Made by a program: the position numbers and the translations under genes
Notes under the pieces: model-generated
What the model saw: the letters and a program-made list of their open reading frames with translations, nothing else
What the model was told of the DNA's origin: nothing
The model's database searches: none
Part shown: positions 31,803 through 48,892 of the stretch, one piece after another
Layout of the letters: every line of letters begins with the position of its first letter
Position numbering within the stretch: position 1 is the first letter of the stretch
Assembly (NCBI GenBank): GCA_019787685.1
Contig: JAHNUO010000001.1
Coordinates: 1,612,001 to 1,676,000 of the forward strand
DNA: 64,000 bases
Source of the DNA: Chiua virens
Taxonomy: Eukaryota; Basidiomycota; Agaricomycetes; Boletales; Boletaceae
Direction of reading: 5' to 3'

Positions 31803-34645
31803 CTTGTAGAAAGGCTCAAGATAAACGAGCAGATCAGTCTTCTCGGCGCACCTAACTGGTGCCAGTGGAACACCAATGGTATTCCTCGTTTGAATATCCC
31901 AGCCTTACGGACGAGTGATGGACCAAATGTATGTACAAGATTTCACTGCTCCACTGACTCGTACTGACTTCGTTTGGCTAGGGTGTTCGTGGCTCCTCTC
32001 ATTTCATCCACACCCTTGCTGTTTGCCTGCCGGTATGTAACAGCCTGAGGCAACTCTCTGTACCAGATGCCGAAACTACTGTAAACAGTGCGAAACATCT
32101 ATGGCATCGACCTTCGATACCGACTTGATTTTGGCTTCTTCAGCTAAGAAAGCATTTGCATCGTGAATCAAGTCATCTGTCATTCTCATTGCCCCAACAT
32201 CCAACATCCAACACCCAACGTAATTCTCTCAGTGGGCGCGCCTTCGAGTCCTTTTCGGAAGATCCCCATCTTTCCGGTCAGCTTGCGGGCTTTCACATTA
32301 TACACTTTGCAGATACACATTCGCTCATACAGGAACCATGGCTGCTGCATATGTGAATATCCTATAGTCTACGGGTGTCACAGCTACCATAAAACATTGG
32401 GTTGCCAATGAGCGAGAGAGCGAAAGAACGGCAGCAAACTCCGTCATGTCGGATAGAGCTCTTCGAGAAGTTTATCTTTACCCGGATGGTCTGTTTTCGC
32501 TTGAAATATGATTCGAGCTGATCTTCGCTCAGCTTTATGCTAGCCCAAAGAGATGCCAAGCCGTGGGCGTACATGACTTCGTGGGCGGAGCATGTCCTTT
32601 CGTTACTCCTTGTTCACCCTTAATGAAGGTACAAGCACCTTTGGGGCACACACTGTTCTGAGAATACAAAACTTCTCGAAGACATCCTTCAAGGAGAATG
32701 GGGACATGAGGGTCTTGTAATGAGCGGCTGGTATAGTCTCTCCACAAATTATCAACCCGACTCACCCTGAATGCAGGCACGGCGTTCATGGGGCCGACCA
32801 GTCAATGAATGCCGGCCTTGACCTTGAGATGCCAGGTCCACCCCGCTGGGGGACCGAAAATCTGATTCGTCATTGCCTTTCTTCGCAAAAATTGAAGACC
32901 GGTGCCATCGACAAACGTGTGGCTAACATGCTGACGTTCGTTCAAAAGACGGCGCAAATCCAACCGGGCATCGTATTTGGTGATGGCAAGGAACACTCCT
33001 GTGATACGCCTGAAATGCGTAAATTCTGTAGAAAGCTTGCTGCGGAAGGCACGGTGCTACTTAAGAACACCGGCAGTGTGCTGCCCATCACACCAATGAA
33101 AGCTGGAACTGTCGCTATCATAGGTCCGAATGCGAGAGTCACCGTTATCTCTGGGAGCGGTTCAGCGGCACCTACCCCTACCTACGTCGTCAGTCCACAC
33201 CATGGCATGGTCCGGAACGCACCGGATGGTCTGGAAATCAAATATGACGTTGGCTGTTACTGTGCGTTATGTCATTCCAGAAGTTTCTTTGTTGATCGCA
33301 ATTGTCTGTGTTGCCCACAAATATCTACCCACGCCGGAGGCTTGCCTTTAAACACTAAACGGTCTTACTGGTTGGCAGTGTACTTTTACACACAAGATAA
33401 CCAAGGAAACCTGGACACCGAAGTCGCCACGTATGTTGACTCCTAAATTCAACCGCGATCAAACTCAACGATTTCTTACCATCTGGTTTAGCCCCGAATT
33501 AGACTATCAAATTACAAGGAAAACTGACAGTGGGGGAAATCGCCGTGTACTACGAGTTCGGCCTTGCAGTTACTGGATGTGCCAAATTATGGATGGATGG
33601 CAAGTTGAGAATCAACAACTGGACACCAAACTCCCGAAGATTACTTTTACGGGTATTCTCGTCGTCGGTCACTTCAGACACTTATCTTACACTATTTCCT
33701 AAACAAGGAACCATTGAAGAGAAAGCCAACATTTTTGTCGAGTACACAAATATACTGCCCCCCAGACACCATAAATGATGGGACGGACAAAAGCAACTTG
33801 CAACCGGCCTTGATGCGTGATCTAGTGAGGGTGCACTGGAGGTGCTTTGGTTCATACTTACGACTCGGACAGAGGTTCGGTGGCGTCGAAAAGATCAAAC
33901 CTGATCAATCAATTCAGAGGGCAGTTGCTCTTGCAACTAAGGCTGATGTTGTCGTCTATTTCGGAGGCCTTACCCCTGAGTGGGAAGGCTTCACATGCCC
34001 GGGAGACAAGACGACTTTATCTCGAAACTCGGGGAAGCTAACCCTAAAACGGTGGTGTGCATACAAGCGATGCGTATAACGATGATGCGATGACTTTCTG
34101 TTGAGCATTCGGTATCTAGGGTCCTGCGGTTGCGATGCCTTGGGTGGAGGATGTCAGTGGCGTGATACATGCCTGGTATTCAGGTAACGAAGTCGGGAAT
34201 GCACTCGCTGACTTTTTATTAACTCTGCCATTTTAGCTACCCGGGACCGTCCTGTACGAAATTCGCGATCTCAGATCTTGTATTGGGGTCTGTTTCTTCT
34301 CACGACGAACATTTCAGCATCAAAGCTGTGGTCAAGGTAGCCAACTCCGGAAATGTACACGGATCCTGCGCGGTGCAACTTTATGTCTCTCTTCCTGATG
34401 TCGGTATCACGACACCTGGACTGGAACTAAAGGGCTTCGTAAAGGCAAAGGACCTTGCACCTAGGGCGACTCAGAATGTCGAGACTTCCCTTGACAAATA
34501 TGCAATTTCTTTCTGGCACGCTTTGAAGAACAATTGGTGTGCCAAGGCTGGCGTATATCGCGTGTTACTCGAGTTCAGCAGCGAGGAACTGCCTTTACAG
34601 GGTACCTTTGAGCTCAAGAAGACTTTTACATGGAGTGGCTTGTAG
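31803..34645 (+). pseudogene. GH3 beta-glucosidase, inactivated
   Basis: The order of a fungal intracellular-type GH3 enzyme is visible: NGIPRLNIPALRTSDGPN, VRGSSHFIHT, FDTDLI, IAPTSNIQ, GRAFESFSEDPHLSG, VTATIKHWVANERE, ERTAANSVMSDRALREVYL, ENTKLLEDILQGEWGHEGLV, NAGLDLEMPGPPRWG, the C-terminal sandwich, a PA14-like insert and the fibronectin-III-like tail ending FTWSGL. Damage: TGA near 32,165, a 7-bp insertion near 32,213, TAG near 32,370, a donor reading GG instead of GT near 32,495, and a frameshift near 33,990. A large deletion near 34,220 removes the segment between the sandwich and tail. The nucleophile motif reads MSGW where the family has S-D-W. Confidence 0.85.
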
Positions 34646-34732
34646 AAAATGTACATGTAGCGTTAGAATTGGATACAATTGGTCACAACCGCCAAATTTG
34701 TGATCTCCGATAAGCGGAAGTAACCTCCATTC

Positions 34733-37563
34733 ATGAATACATCCGGTGGCCTAACAGATCAACGAGTCGAGACATCACATCATGTTCAGAAAGATCCCAG
34801 GAAACTCACGAACCTAAACGAAATCCTGTCGTGTCTGTCCTGGTACCAGTCCGAGGAGGCAGCTTCTCTCCAATTCCCTTGCCGAATTGCTTTCCGATCG
34901 CGCCTCCATAGCAGATTCACTTCACCGACTGGAAGCTCTCGTTCCTCATCTGAGCGACCTATGTCATGAATCGTCGCACCTCAAGGACAAAGTTGCCTCC
35001 ACAGCGAAAACAGCGGACCGCGTCGGTGGACGGGTGAGGACTCTTGACCAGGAGATGAGTAGGGTCTCACAGGCGGCCGAACGAGTGAGCCAGGTCATGG
35101 AACTCAAGGTGATTCGATATACGCGGTTCACAACTAGCTCTCCTGGCTTACACCTCTTGAAGTCCTCCCTCTCCCAATTGCAGTCATGCATCGAACACCA
35201 GGATTGGGAGTCGGCAACGAGACATTGTGCTCGTGCCATGTCTTTGCCGTTTGAAGTCATCTCTGGCGCCTTTGCTGAAACATCCGTGGTACATTCTCTT
35301 CGCAACCGCTGGTTTACAAGGCTGATGGCCCCCCTAGCCAACTGCAGAGAACCACCTCCCACCTGCGCAGGCACTTCAGGCTGCAAGGGAACAACTGTTA
35401 TCAATTTTTCCTCAAACAATTCGCTCAGGCAGCACGCGCCCGCGATGCAGCCGCCACAAGCCGTTATTTCAAGCTGTTTCCTGCGATCGGTTGGGAAGCA
35501 GAAGGTCTCGAGGCTTATGCATCGTTTGTTGTCGACTTGGTACGGGTGAGGGCGCCTACCTCTGCCAAAAGTAGGACTGTGTACTATTTGTTTGCGATGT
35601 GCTGAACGCAAGGATCAACAGAATCGTCTCCGTTATACTACGTTACCGTTCTGACTGCCCTTTTCGAAGGTGTAGCCATGGTTATTGACCAGCATCAGCC
35701 TGTCGTGGAGAAGTATTATGGTGCAGGGAATATGCGAAGTGTCATCAAAAGGTTACTGGAGGAATGCTGATCGAGTGGTTCCGAAGCACCCTTGAAACCT
35801 GGAAGGAGGATAGATCGATCAAGAGGAAGGTGAAAAGCGTCCCTGTTCTATACAATGCGATTGAGCTCAATTTGCCTCAGTTGTCAGACGTCTCGAACTC
35901 AATGATATCCGTATCTGCGTCACGAAAGCAATTTTCTACCACTGCAGACGTTGAGGAAGTTGATGCACGCTGAGGTGGACAAGACACTGTCTGAGATCGC
36001 CGGAATGAGCGGCCGTTGGAATTTGTTTCGAAAGTTCCTTATCGAACAATTACAGGTAACAGATTAAACGCGTTCACATGGCATTTCCTCATAATAACAA
36101 CCTAGGAAGAGGATGCTGTGGACGGGGAGGTTAATTCCAATGATTTGAACCTACGGCCTCCTTCCGAATCTCTCAAACCCCACCTTTTTCCTCGGTCAAC
36201 TACTGATCCTGTTACTCTACTGGATGGAACATCCTCTCAAAAAGAGTTTGAAGACTTGTTAAGCACTTGTTATATTCCGATGGAGATCTGGTATATCCGC
36301 ACGATCATCGACAAGGTTTGTCTAAATGCTCTGAGTTCCGAAATACCGTGAAATTGATGGTCACAGGCTCAACACCTTTCTAGCACTGACTTCTCTCAAA
36401 CGCCCGCGACCACCACCACCCCGGATGACGTGTTCTATATCCTCAAGACTGTATATACGCGTCTATTGTCGACGGGCTCTCTCGCGGCTCTGGAGCAGAC
36501 TACTGACCTTCTCAAGGACGTATTAGATCACGATTTTGCTGGCAGTATTAAGAAGAAACTGGACGATGTTTACCGAGTCGGTTCAGGCACTCGAACCGAG
36601 AAGTCCGAGAAAGAAAGTAGGACAGCCTTTCTCGTGCGTTTGCTAGTCTCTTTTCCGGCTAGATCGTCTGCTCAAATCGTTCTTGAAAGGTGCTTCTGAA
36701 CGACCTCGATTTATCTTCCTCGCATATGGAAAGACTTGTAAAGGACCTCCTTTCTCAGCCTGCCATCACACAGTTATTCCTCGATCTTGAGCAACCACGG
36801 ATAAGAACTATCGTATCGAGCTTGCTTGCTTCAACTACCAGATTCAAGGCAACCTCAAAAGTGACTCTTTCACTTCGCATTGCAGGCAGTTGTCTAACGT
36901 CCACTCCAGGCTGGTATAGACCAATTATTTAATCAATTGATGCGTCCAAGACTACGAACCCTGATACCTGACGTCTATAAAGACGTTTCTTATGCACTGG
37001 ACGAAGATGGATATGCAACCTGCAGAGTACCAGGACATTGTGAGGAAACGGTTCGTGAAGCTGTGGGAAGGATTAACAGATGGGTACAAGGTAAGCATTA
37101 CGATCGTCATGAGACTGATGGCTAGACGGAGATTAGGATGCTTGCACTGAAAATAACTATCGCATTTTGTTTGGTCTTGCCCTTGGTGTTATTCTGCGAC
37201 CATGGGAAAAGTACATCTTGACCCTCCATTATTCAGAGGTATGTAATTGATCCGTGAGCTCGCATTTCCCGCTGACGTCTCCACTAGCTGGGCGCGATAC
37301 GCTTTGACCGCGACCTCCGTTCCATCATGGCGTATCTATCCTCGCAAACGATATTCGGTGATATTCGAGAGAAATTCATCCGCCTTCAACAGATCTCCTC
37401 TTTGCTTAACCTTGATAGCGTACGTTGAACCAAGTGTTGACAGAATGCCATTAACCTTATACCTGCTCAGGACGAGGATGTCGAGTCTTTCTACAGCGGA
37501 TCGGGCATTTCTTGGACAGTTAGTATGCAGGAAGCCAAGGATATCATCACTTTGAAGGCTTAG
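34733..37563 (+). CDS. COG4: COG complex subunit 4, with five +1 breaks
   Basis: A subunit of the conserved oligomeric Golgi tether for intra-Golgi retrograde traffic. LTNLNEILSCLSWYQSEEAA starts the N-terminal coiled coil, then SDRASIADSLHRLEALVPH, GGRVRTLDQEMSRVSQAAER, WESATRHCARAMSLPFEVI, FKLFPAIGWEAEGLEAYAS, the helical-bundle C-terminus and ISWTVSMQEAKDIITLKA at the end. Conservation is good throughout, yet the frame is broken at 34,865 (GCT-T-CTC), 35,768 (TGC-T-GAT), 35,793 (CCT-T-GAA), 35,971 (CGC-T-GAG) and 37,021 (ACC-T-GCA), always by one extra base that reads as T between codons. Three of these create TGA. Either the sequence is wrong five times in one way or the mRNA is recoded; decay by chance would not leave this pattern. 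Confidence 0.9.
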
Positions 37564-37838
37564 GTACTTGATTTATCGAGTCTTAGCAGCGCTCCCGAAT
37601 GCTACGCAGCTCGACTACTCAACAGTCATTCTTACTCTCGCAAATCACTTGTCATTCACAGAACAGGTCTCGGTGCTCCTGTCTTACAGCTTTTAGGATG
37701 CCCAAGTCATTTATGGACAGCTTCATTCCCCGTGATCCAAGCATTGTAGAAATTAGATGCATGGTACAACATGAGATCCTCGAGCGACATAATACGTTCG
37801 ATTCCATCAAAATATGGGTAAAGTAGAGAGTGCTAGAG

Positions 37839-38778
37839 TCAACCACGACGCAGAGCATCCAAACGTGCCTGAAGGGAGTCTTCACCAGCAACAGCAACAT
37901 CACCGCCCGAGCGGTCGTCTCCATGGGAGGGACCACTTGCTTCTCCGATTGCAACTGGTCTGCGATTCTCAGTAAGGGGGGAAGATACGGTGCCAAGCCC
38001 AGTTGGCGCCTCGGTAAGCTATATTTTATCGCGTTAACGAGAGTGAACCGAGCAGTTGATTGGCTGGCATTTCATACCTGTTGTGAAAGGTCGACGCCGA
38101 TCTCGTCGAGAACCTGCCTTAGAATCTTGTCGCCTTCCTCCTCTTCATCTTCGACTTCGTCATCCATCACGTCATCCACGGCGTCTGACATCATCTCTTC
38201 CTTCATATCCATCATCGAGCTTTCCTTCTCAAAATCATTCATGATCTTTTGGATGGCTGGTAGGTTGAGACCACGATTCATGGAAGCCATAGCCTTGTCA
38301 CGCAAGTGTGATTATAGACGAGGAGATACTGGCAGCAAATTACGGGACGTACCCTCGTCGCTCCGCGCATGGCCTCCGCCATTTGTTGGTTACTGCGAAG
38401 GGCCTGTATTCTCAGTCCAACAGCTTGAAGCTGTGTTCTCATCTGATAGAACTTCTGGATGTATCTTCGGGTGCGAACGAGGTCCTTGGCCATAACTTTA
38501 CATGCGTTCTACTGAGATAATTGACGAAGGTTGCTGGAGTGGCAGAGGACACATACCACCTGACCGGACTTGGCGCTCTTCTTTATGTCTAATACGAGCT
38601 TCTTCTCGCTCTGCTCGAGCTTTGAGCGCTCACGATCGAGTTCGCGCTGGGCCTTTGTGAGTGCGCGCTGATGTTGACGGAGTCGCTCAGCGGGAGTGAC
38701 AGTCCTGCCGAAGAGAGTTTCCTGGAGTGAAATTAGATTGCTTCAGCAAGCTGCGACTGGACACACAATAATGTTCAT
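37839..38778 (-). CDS. VPS2: ESCRT-III subunit Vps2/Did4 (CHMP2)
   Basis: After a four-codon first exon (MNII), the protein reads ETLFGRTVTPAERLR, the basic helix 1 (QRALTKAQRELDRERSKLE), KVMAKDLVRTRRYIQKFY, LRSNQQMAEAMRGATR, RGLNLPAIQKIMNDFEKES and an acidic linker. It ends LQARLDALRRG, a MIM1-type Vps4-binding helix. Vps2 caps Snf7 polymers and recruits Vps4 for membrane scission at endosomes. All introns keep the frame and no lesions were seen. The start is 179 bp from that of RPS27 on the other strand. Confidence 0.9.
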
Positions 38779-38957
38779 GGCCGTCGACGTTGAGTGCAGC
38801 AATGGCTGCGCGAAGGCTAATACAAGACTTGGCGTACTTTACGTTGCTGAGTTCGGCATGCACCGTTCGGAGATTGAAATATGTCAAGCCCCGCTAACTT
38901 TAACCTTGAGCTCTCGTCCACAATCACCATCATCAAAAAGGCTACCCACACGCAACA

Positions 38958-39375
38958 ATGGTATGTTTCTCGAAGCCTTCCCTATGTCGTTGCTAATGGC
39001 TTTCACCAGCCTCTCGCCATTGACCTTTTGAACCCTTCTGCTGAGCATGAAAAGAGACAGCACAAGCTCAAGCGTCTCGTACAATCACCTAACTCATATT
39101 TCATGGATGTGAAGTGCCCAGGTCCGTCTCATCCTTCATTTGCAATCTGATACACATTACTCACGTATCTTGCCTTTGTAGGCTGCTTTGCAATCACAAC
39201 CGTTTTCTCCCATGCACAATCAGTGGTCTTGTGCGGCTCCTGTGCAAGCATCCTATGCCAACCAACCGGTGGAAAAGCACGGCTGACAGAAGGTTGGACC
39301 TTTACGATTCTCACCGATTCGCCTTCACTCACTACCATCTCTTGTCTAGGTTCCTCTTTCCGTCGGAAGAATTAG
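38958..39375 (+). CDS. RPS27: Small ribosomal subunit protein eS27
   Basis: Four exons (38958-38960, 39010-39121, 39182-39292, 39350-39375) give 83 residues. The first exon is the ATG alone, as is common for this gene in fungi. [20 protein letters not shown] and [18 protein letters not shown] lead into the C4 zinc ribbon (CPGC then CGSC), [12 protein letters not shown] and the terminal FRRKN. The length equals the family norm. The usual GCSFRR reads GSSFRR here. Confidence 0.95.
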
Positions 39376-39641
39376 TTGTCCTCGTCATTTCCTTTCTATT
39401 CACTGTTGCATTTGCAGTCAGCATGATGTTCCTATTTTTTTCTCATCGTTTTCATGTTGCAAAAAGTGTGGATTCTCGTCTGGATTGAATGTATTATCCG
39501 CCTGTACGGGCCACACATGAATGTCACGTTGTATTCTCTTCGTGGATGGACATCCGAGTCGACCGCTGCCTCCGGTGTGTTACGTAAGGACTGACGTAGG
39601 ACCTCGTATCGATTCGGAGCCGCGTGCAAACCCGATCTATC

Positions 39642-40673
39642 ATGGACTTGGATCCTATCGGCAAGCACTGTGCCCTGCAGTCCTGCAATGTTCTTGACTT
39701 CTTGCCTATTCAATGTAGCTGTTTGCAGTGGTTTTGCAAGCTTCATATCTCGCCAAATCTCCATAACTGTCCCGCGGTGCAACAGCATCTAATCGACTCG
39801 GAGCCATCATTGTCCACTTCGGCGCGTCCAAAATGCGCCTTTTTGGGATGTAATAAACCCTCGCTTTCTGGGGTGACCACTGTCGAGCTTCCGCAGGAGG
39901 GAGAACGCACTGGGGAAGTCTCGAATGGAAATGGTTGTTGTATCGGTTGTCAGCTTTCGTTTTGCGTCGCGTACGTTCGCAAAGACTACTATGCCCGCGG
40001 GCCCGCGAGATAACTAACGCCATTCATAGTCATCGTCACATGCAGTCTCATTCATGCGCCGGTCTCGACATCGGGAAAGACAATGTGAAGAAACATGAAG
40101 CTGCGCGCGTCCTGCTTGCCGAAAAGTTCTTGGCACCTGGCGCTCAGATGTCTCATTCCCCCGTTGTAGCGCGGCAACTCACCAAAAAGAGTCTCCCTAC
40201 CGATCCTCGAAAGTTGGCGCAGTTGCAAAGGGTCAATCTCATGAAGTTGCGTCACAAAGCAGTCCCCGGAGATCCCAAGGACAGAAATTCTGTGGTACCT
40301 GTTGATCAGCGTCTCCATGTCGTTGTGCAAGCTGAGATCGTTGGCCAATCAGGAAAAGAGGTTGTTATGTGGTTCCGAAAGGTGATGTGGGTTCATATCA
40401 AAGTTTCGTTCTCTAATACACCCTAGTCTGTGATCACGGGTAAGGCGCTGGACCTGGTTGCTCAACACCTTGGTATTTCTCACACAGCTTCGGTAAAATT
40501 TCTTTCTACAACGGTCGTTTAGTCGTTCATCATGGGGTCAGACACTTTATTTGAAGCAATCGTCAGCAGAAAACGAAAATCAAGTATTGCAGAATCATTT
40601 AGAACTATCAGGGCAGCTCGAGGATGGTTCAACCATTGTATTAACAAACACGGTTAATGAACAGTTGGAATAA
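39642..40673 (+). CDS. AN1 zinc-finger protein, CUZ1/ZFAND1-like
   Basis: Two AN1 fingers are visible: KHCALQSCNVLDFLPIQC with CLQWFCKLH, and KCAFLGCNKP...CCIGCQLSFC completed across an intron by HRHMQSHSC. A ubiquitin-like region at the C-terminus follows a 49-nt intron (ALDLVAQHLGISHTAS, then NHLELSGQLEDGSTIVLTN). This layout matches Cuz1/ZFAND1, which links Cdc48/p97 to the proteasome under arsenite or metal stress. An in-frame Met six codons upstream (39,624) is the alternative start. The frame is intact once the last intron is placed. Confidence 0.75.
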
Positions 40674-40847
40674 TCCACATATATTCCTTGTAATATTTAT
40701 TTCGATCGAGTTAAACGTCATCTTGCAGGAAACCGCGTGGTATTATTCGAAGGATAATCGAAGAGTGTAGTACATAATGTAAGCGGTAGCAAGGTGAGAG
40801 TACAGCGAGAACCAGAAACAACCAGAGAGGCGGACAAAGCAGAGGAT

Positions 40848-46483
<5,636 letters not shown>

Positions 46484-48892
46484 TTAATGGGCCAGCGTCG
46501 TCGCGGTCGTCGAGAATAACTACCAAGCCTAGGTCTTGCATTCTGGCCGTGACGTGACCGCTGTGACAAAGGCATTCTCACAACCACGTGCTTTCACTAA
46601 GCATATATAATTATATAATTATACAAATAAATGACTAGAATTGGCAGGTCGCGTTCATGTTGTTTGTCCGAGCCAAACACAACCCGGTAACAAAAAGCCC
46701 AGTGATTTTGATTCAGTTCTTTCCACAACCTTTCTCTCTCCGAGTGCAGCGCTCTCCAACTTCGACACCCCCGTCGCCCGGGTGCACATTCTCGTCATCC
46801 TACGTCCGCCGCCACGAGCTTGTCGTCGTCTCTAACCAAAAGATCCGTCTCTGCTCCGGGACGATTTCTAACCCTAAGTATATGTGGGTCGGAAGGAACG
46901 TATCATTGCCTGTTGTGGTCAAATGCGACACGGAATGGCGTCGCTGATAGATGGGATTCAGGATTCTTGACTTTGTACGTCGCAAGGTGGATCGCTCGTC
47001 CGCTGCCCCTATTGCCTGTTATGATGCCTCCTTTAAGCGCCCCAACACTTCTCCAGAAAGCACCTATCTCGAGTCAGGACGCGCTCTTTTGTACGTGCAC
47101 GGACAAGCATCACCTTTGTATCATCTCGGGATCCCCTCCACGTATTCACAACCACGACGAACAGAAAGCGAATGCTTTCAATGTGTCTTGCTAATGTGGG
47201 GCAAAGGGGAAAGGTGTTACCGGACGGGCGAGGTGCTTTGCGCGACGGAAGATGATGCAACCTCCGAGATATGTGCTAGAGAGGTGTCGCGGCCTTCTTT
47301 TGGCGTGGTTGGGGGCTGAGCAGAGCACGCACAGGTGGTGGACTGTAGCAGACATCTTCCATGTGCAACGTGGGCCACGTACAGAGCACCACCGCTCACA
47401 CAGCCTGCTCGCCATTCCAAGTTCCTACTCATCTGTGTCAACCCAAATTTTCAGGCCAACGCACACGTTCCTCGGGACTCCAAGTCTTTGACTTTCCCCA
47501 TGAGTCGAAGGCAGGCCCTCCAACGGCCACCTTCGCACTCTATCCTGGTGCTTTGAAGTCTTTGTTGCGCACCATGGACTGTAACGAGCTCTGTCGCCTT
47601 CCTGAAAGTTGCAGAGTCTTGGTACTGGAGTCCTTAAACGTCGGTGTACGTGAGCAACTGGATATGGTTTCACGGCGACTTGCGGTCTGGAAAAACGGTT
47701 TGGGTTGTACCTGATTGTCGAATGCGACGCGTACAGGAAGCGCTCTCGTTGCTTTTGTAATTGGTTGGTGAAAACTTACCATCGTCAGTCTTCACAGACG
47801 GTAGCCCTCCCACCCTCATTATACTTCGACTCAGCCTCGTAATGTCTACTCGGTTCCAATGTGATATTGGATGACCTGTAACCGGTCTGTGTCGAGCGCG
47901 CTGGCATCACCTTCGTTACGAGTTGAAGTGATTTCTCAAGACGGCGATTCCGCACCATGATGGCCAAGACCTCTCTTCGATTATTGCGAACTACTTCCTG
48001 GTTTAGCTTTCGAATCTCCCGGCCTGCTTCCCGGTTAACGAAGTTCCCGGTGATTCAGTGACAGCTTTTTGTCTCGTCCTACCTGGCTTGCTCCCTCTTG
48101 TCTAACTTCGGGGCTTGGTACTGCCGTCTCAGAGGACCTCCCTCCTCGCTGAAATTGTTTTTCCCATGGGAAGGGCAACAGAGATTCGTTCTCGAGGGCA
48201 GCAGGATTGGATTTCCCCCAGATGAACGTGCCGGTGCTTGAATGTACGACCATGCACAGGAGAACGGGTAGTGATGATACTAGCTATAGTTTCATCGCGG
48301 ACACGTTGAACATGGGCCATGGATACGAACAGGAAGCCAAGCAGGGTGTAGCCAGTACTATCGGAGCTAGCGAGCCACCGCGGTAGCGTCGTCAATTGAA
48401 CCTTGACCAGCGTTCGGTGTGGTGCTCGTCGCAGACACAGGTGACAGGAAGTCACACCATCCGTGGGGCGATGGCCGAGTGTGCGTGCGTGTGCGCCTTC
48501 ATGATGCGCAGTGCGCACATGGAAGATTGGGACTGAAGTGGGGGAAGGATAATCCTTGGAAACTGGGCACTGGGCTTAGTCGCAACCATTTTGGTGGTTG
48601 TGACCTCTGGAATGGCTGCGGATGGGGAATCGGTGAGGCACTGAACTGCCCGTGACCCGGGTATGATTCCGTCAATTTTTTGAGCATATCGTCTTCGTGG
48701 CGAATGTTGGGTGTAGGGCGAGTGCAGTCTGTATGATGAGGAGTGTTGACGTGTGTTATGATCTTTGTCAAATTACTATTACACTTGGTACTATCGAACT
48801 TGGAGTGATGTCTACCAACCCAAAGTAACGAAGCATCTTATTCGACGAGCACGCTGTGGTGAACGACGACGACGGAACAGACCTTCACGGTT
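46484..48892. other. Gene-free 2.4-kb gap between myosin and formin
   Basis: The space between two divergent starts is unusually long for this window. It contains overlapping frames on both strands but none with recognisable domains, and an AT-palindromic stretch (TATATAATTATATAATTATA) near 46,600. It may hold long regulatory regions, a non-coding RNA or a gene without known relatives. Nothing decides between these. Confidence 0.5.

Noticed and set aside
31803..34645. GH3 gene as another recoded gene
   Set aside because: Its lesions are of mixed kinds (nonsense, 7-bp insertion, splice loss, deletion, catalytic change), unlike the single-T pattern, so it is a true pseudogene.
47290..48770. 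Several 70-130 codon open frames on both strands
   Set aside because: No domain, codon pattern or splice structure supports any of them, and they overlap each other on both strands.
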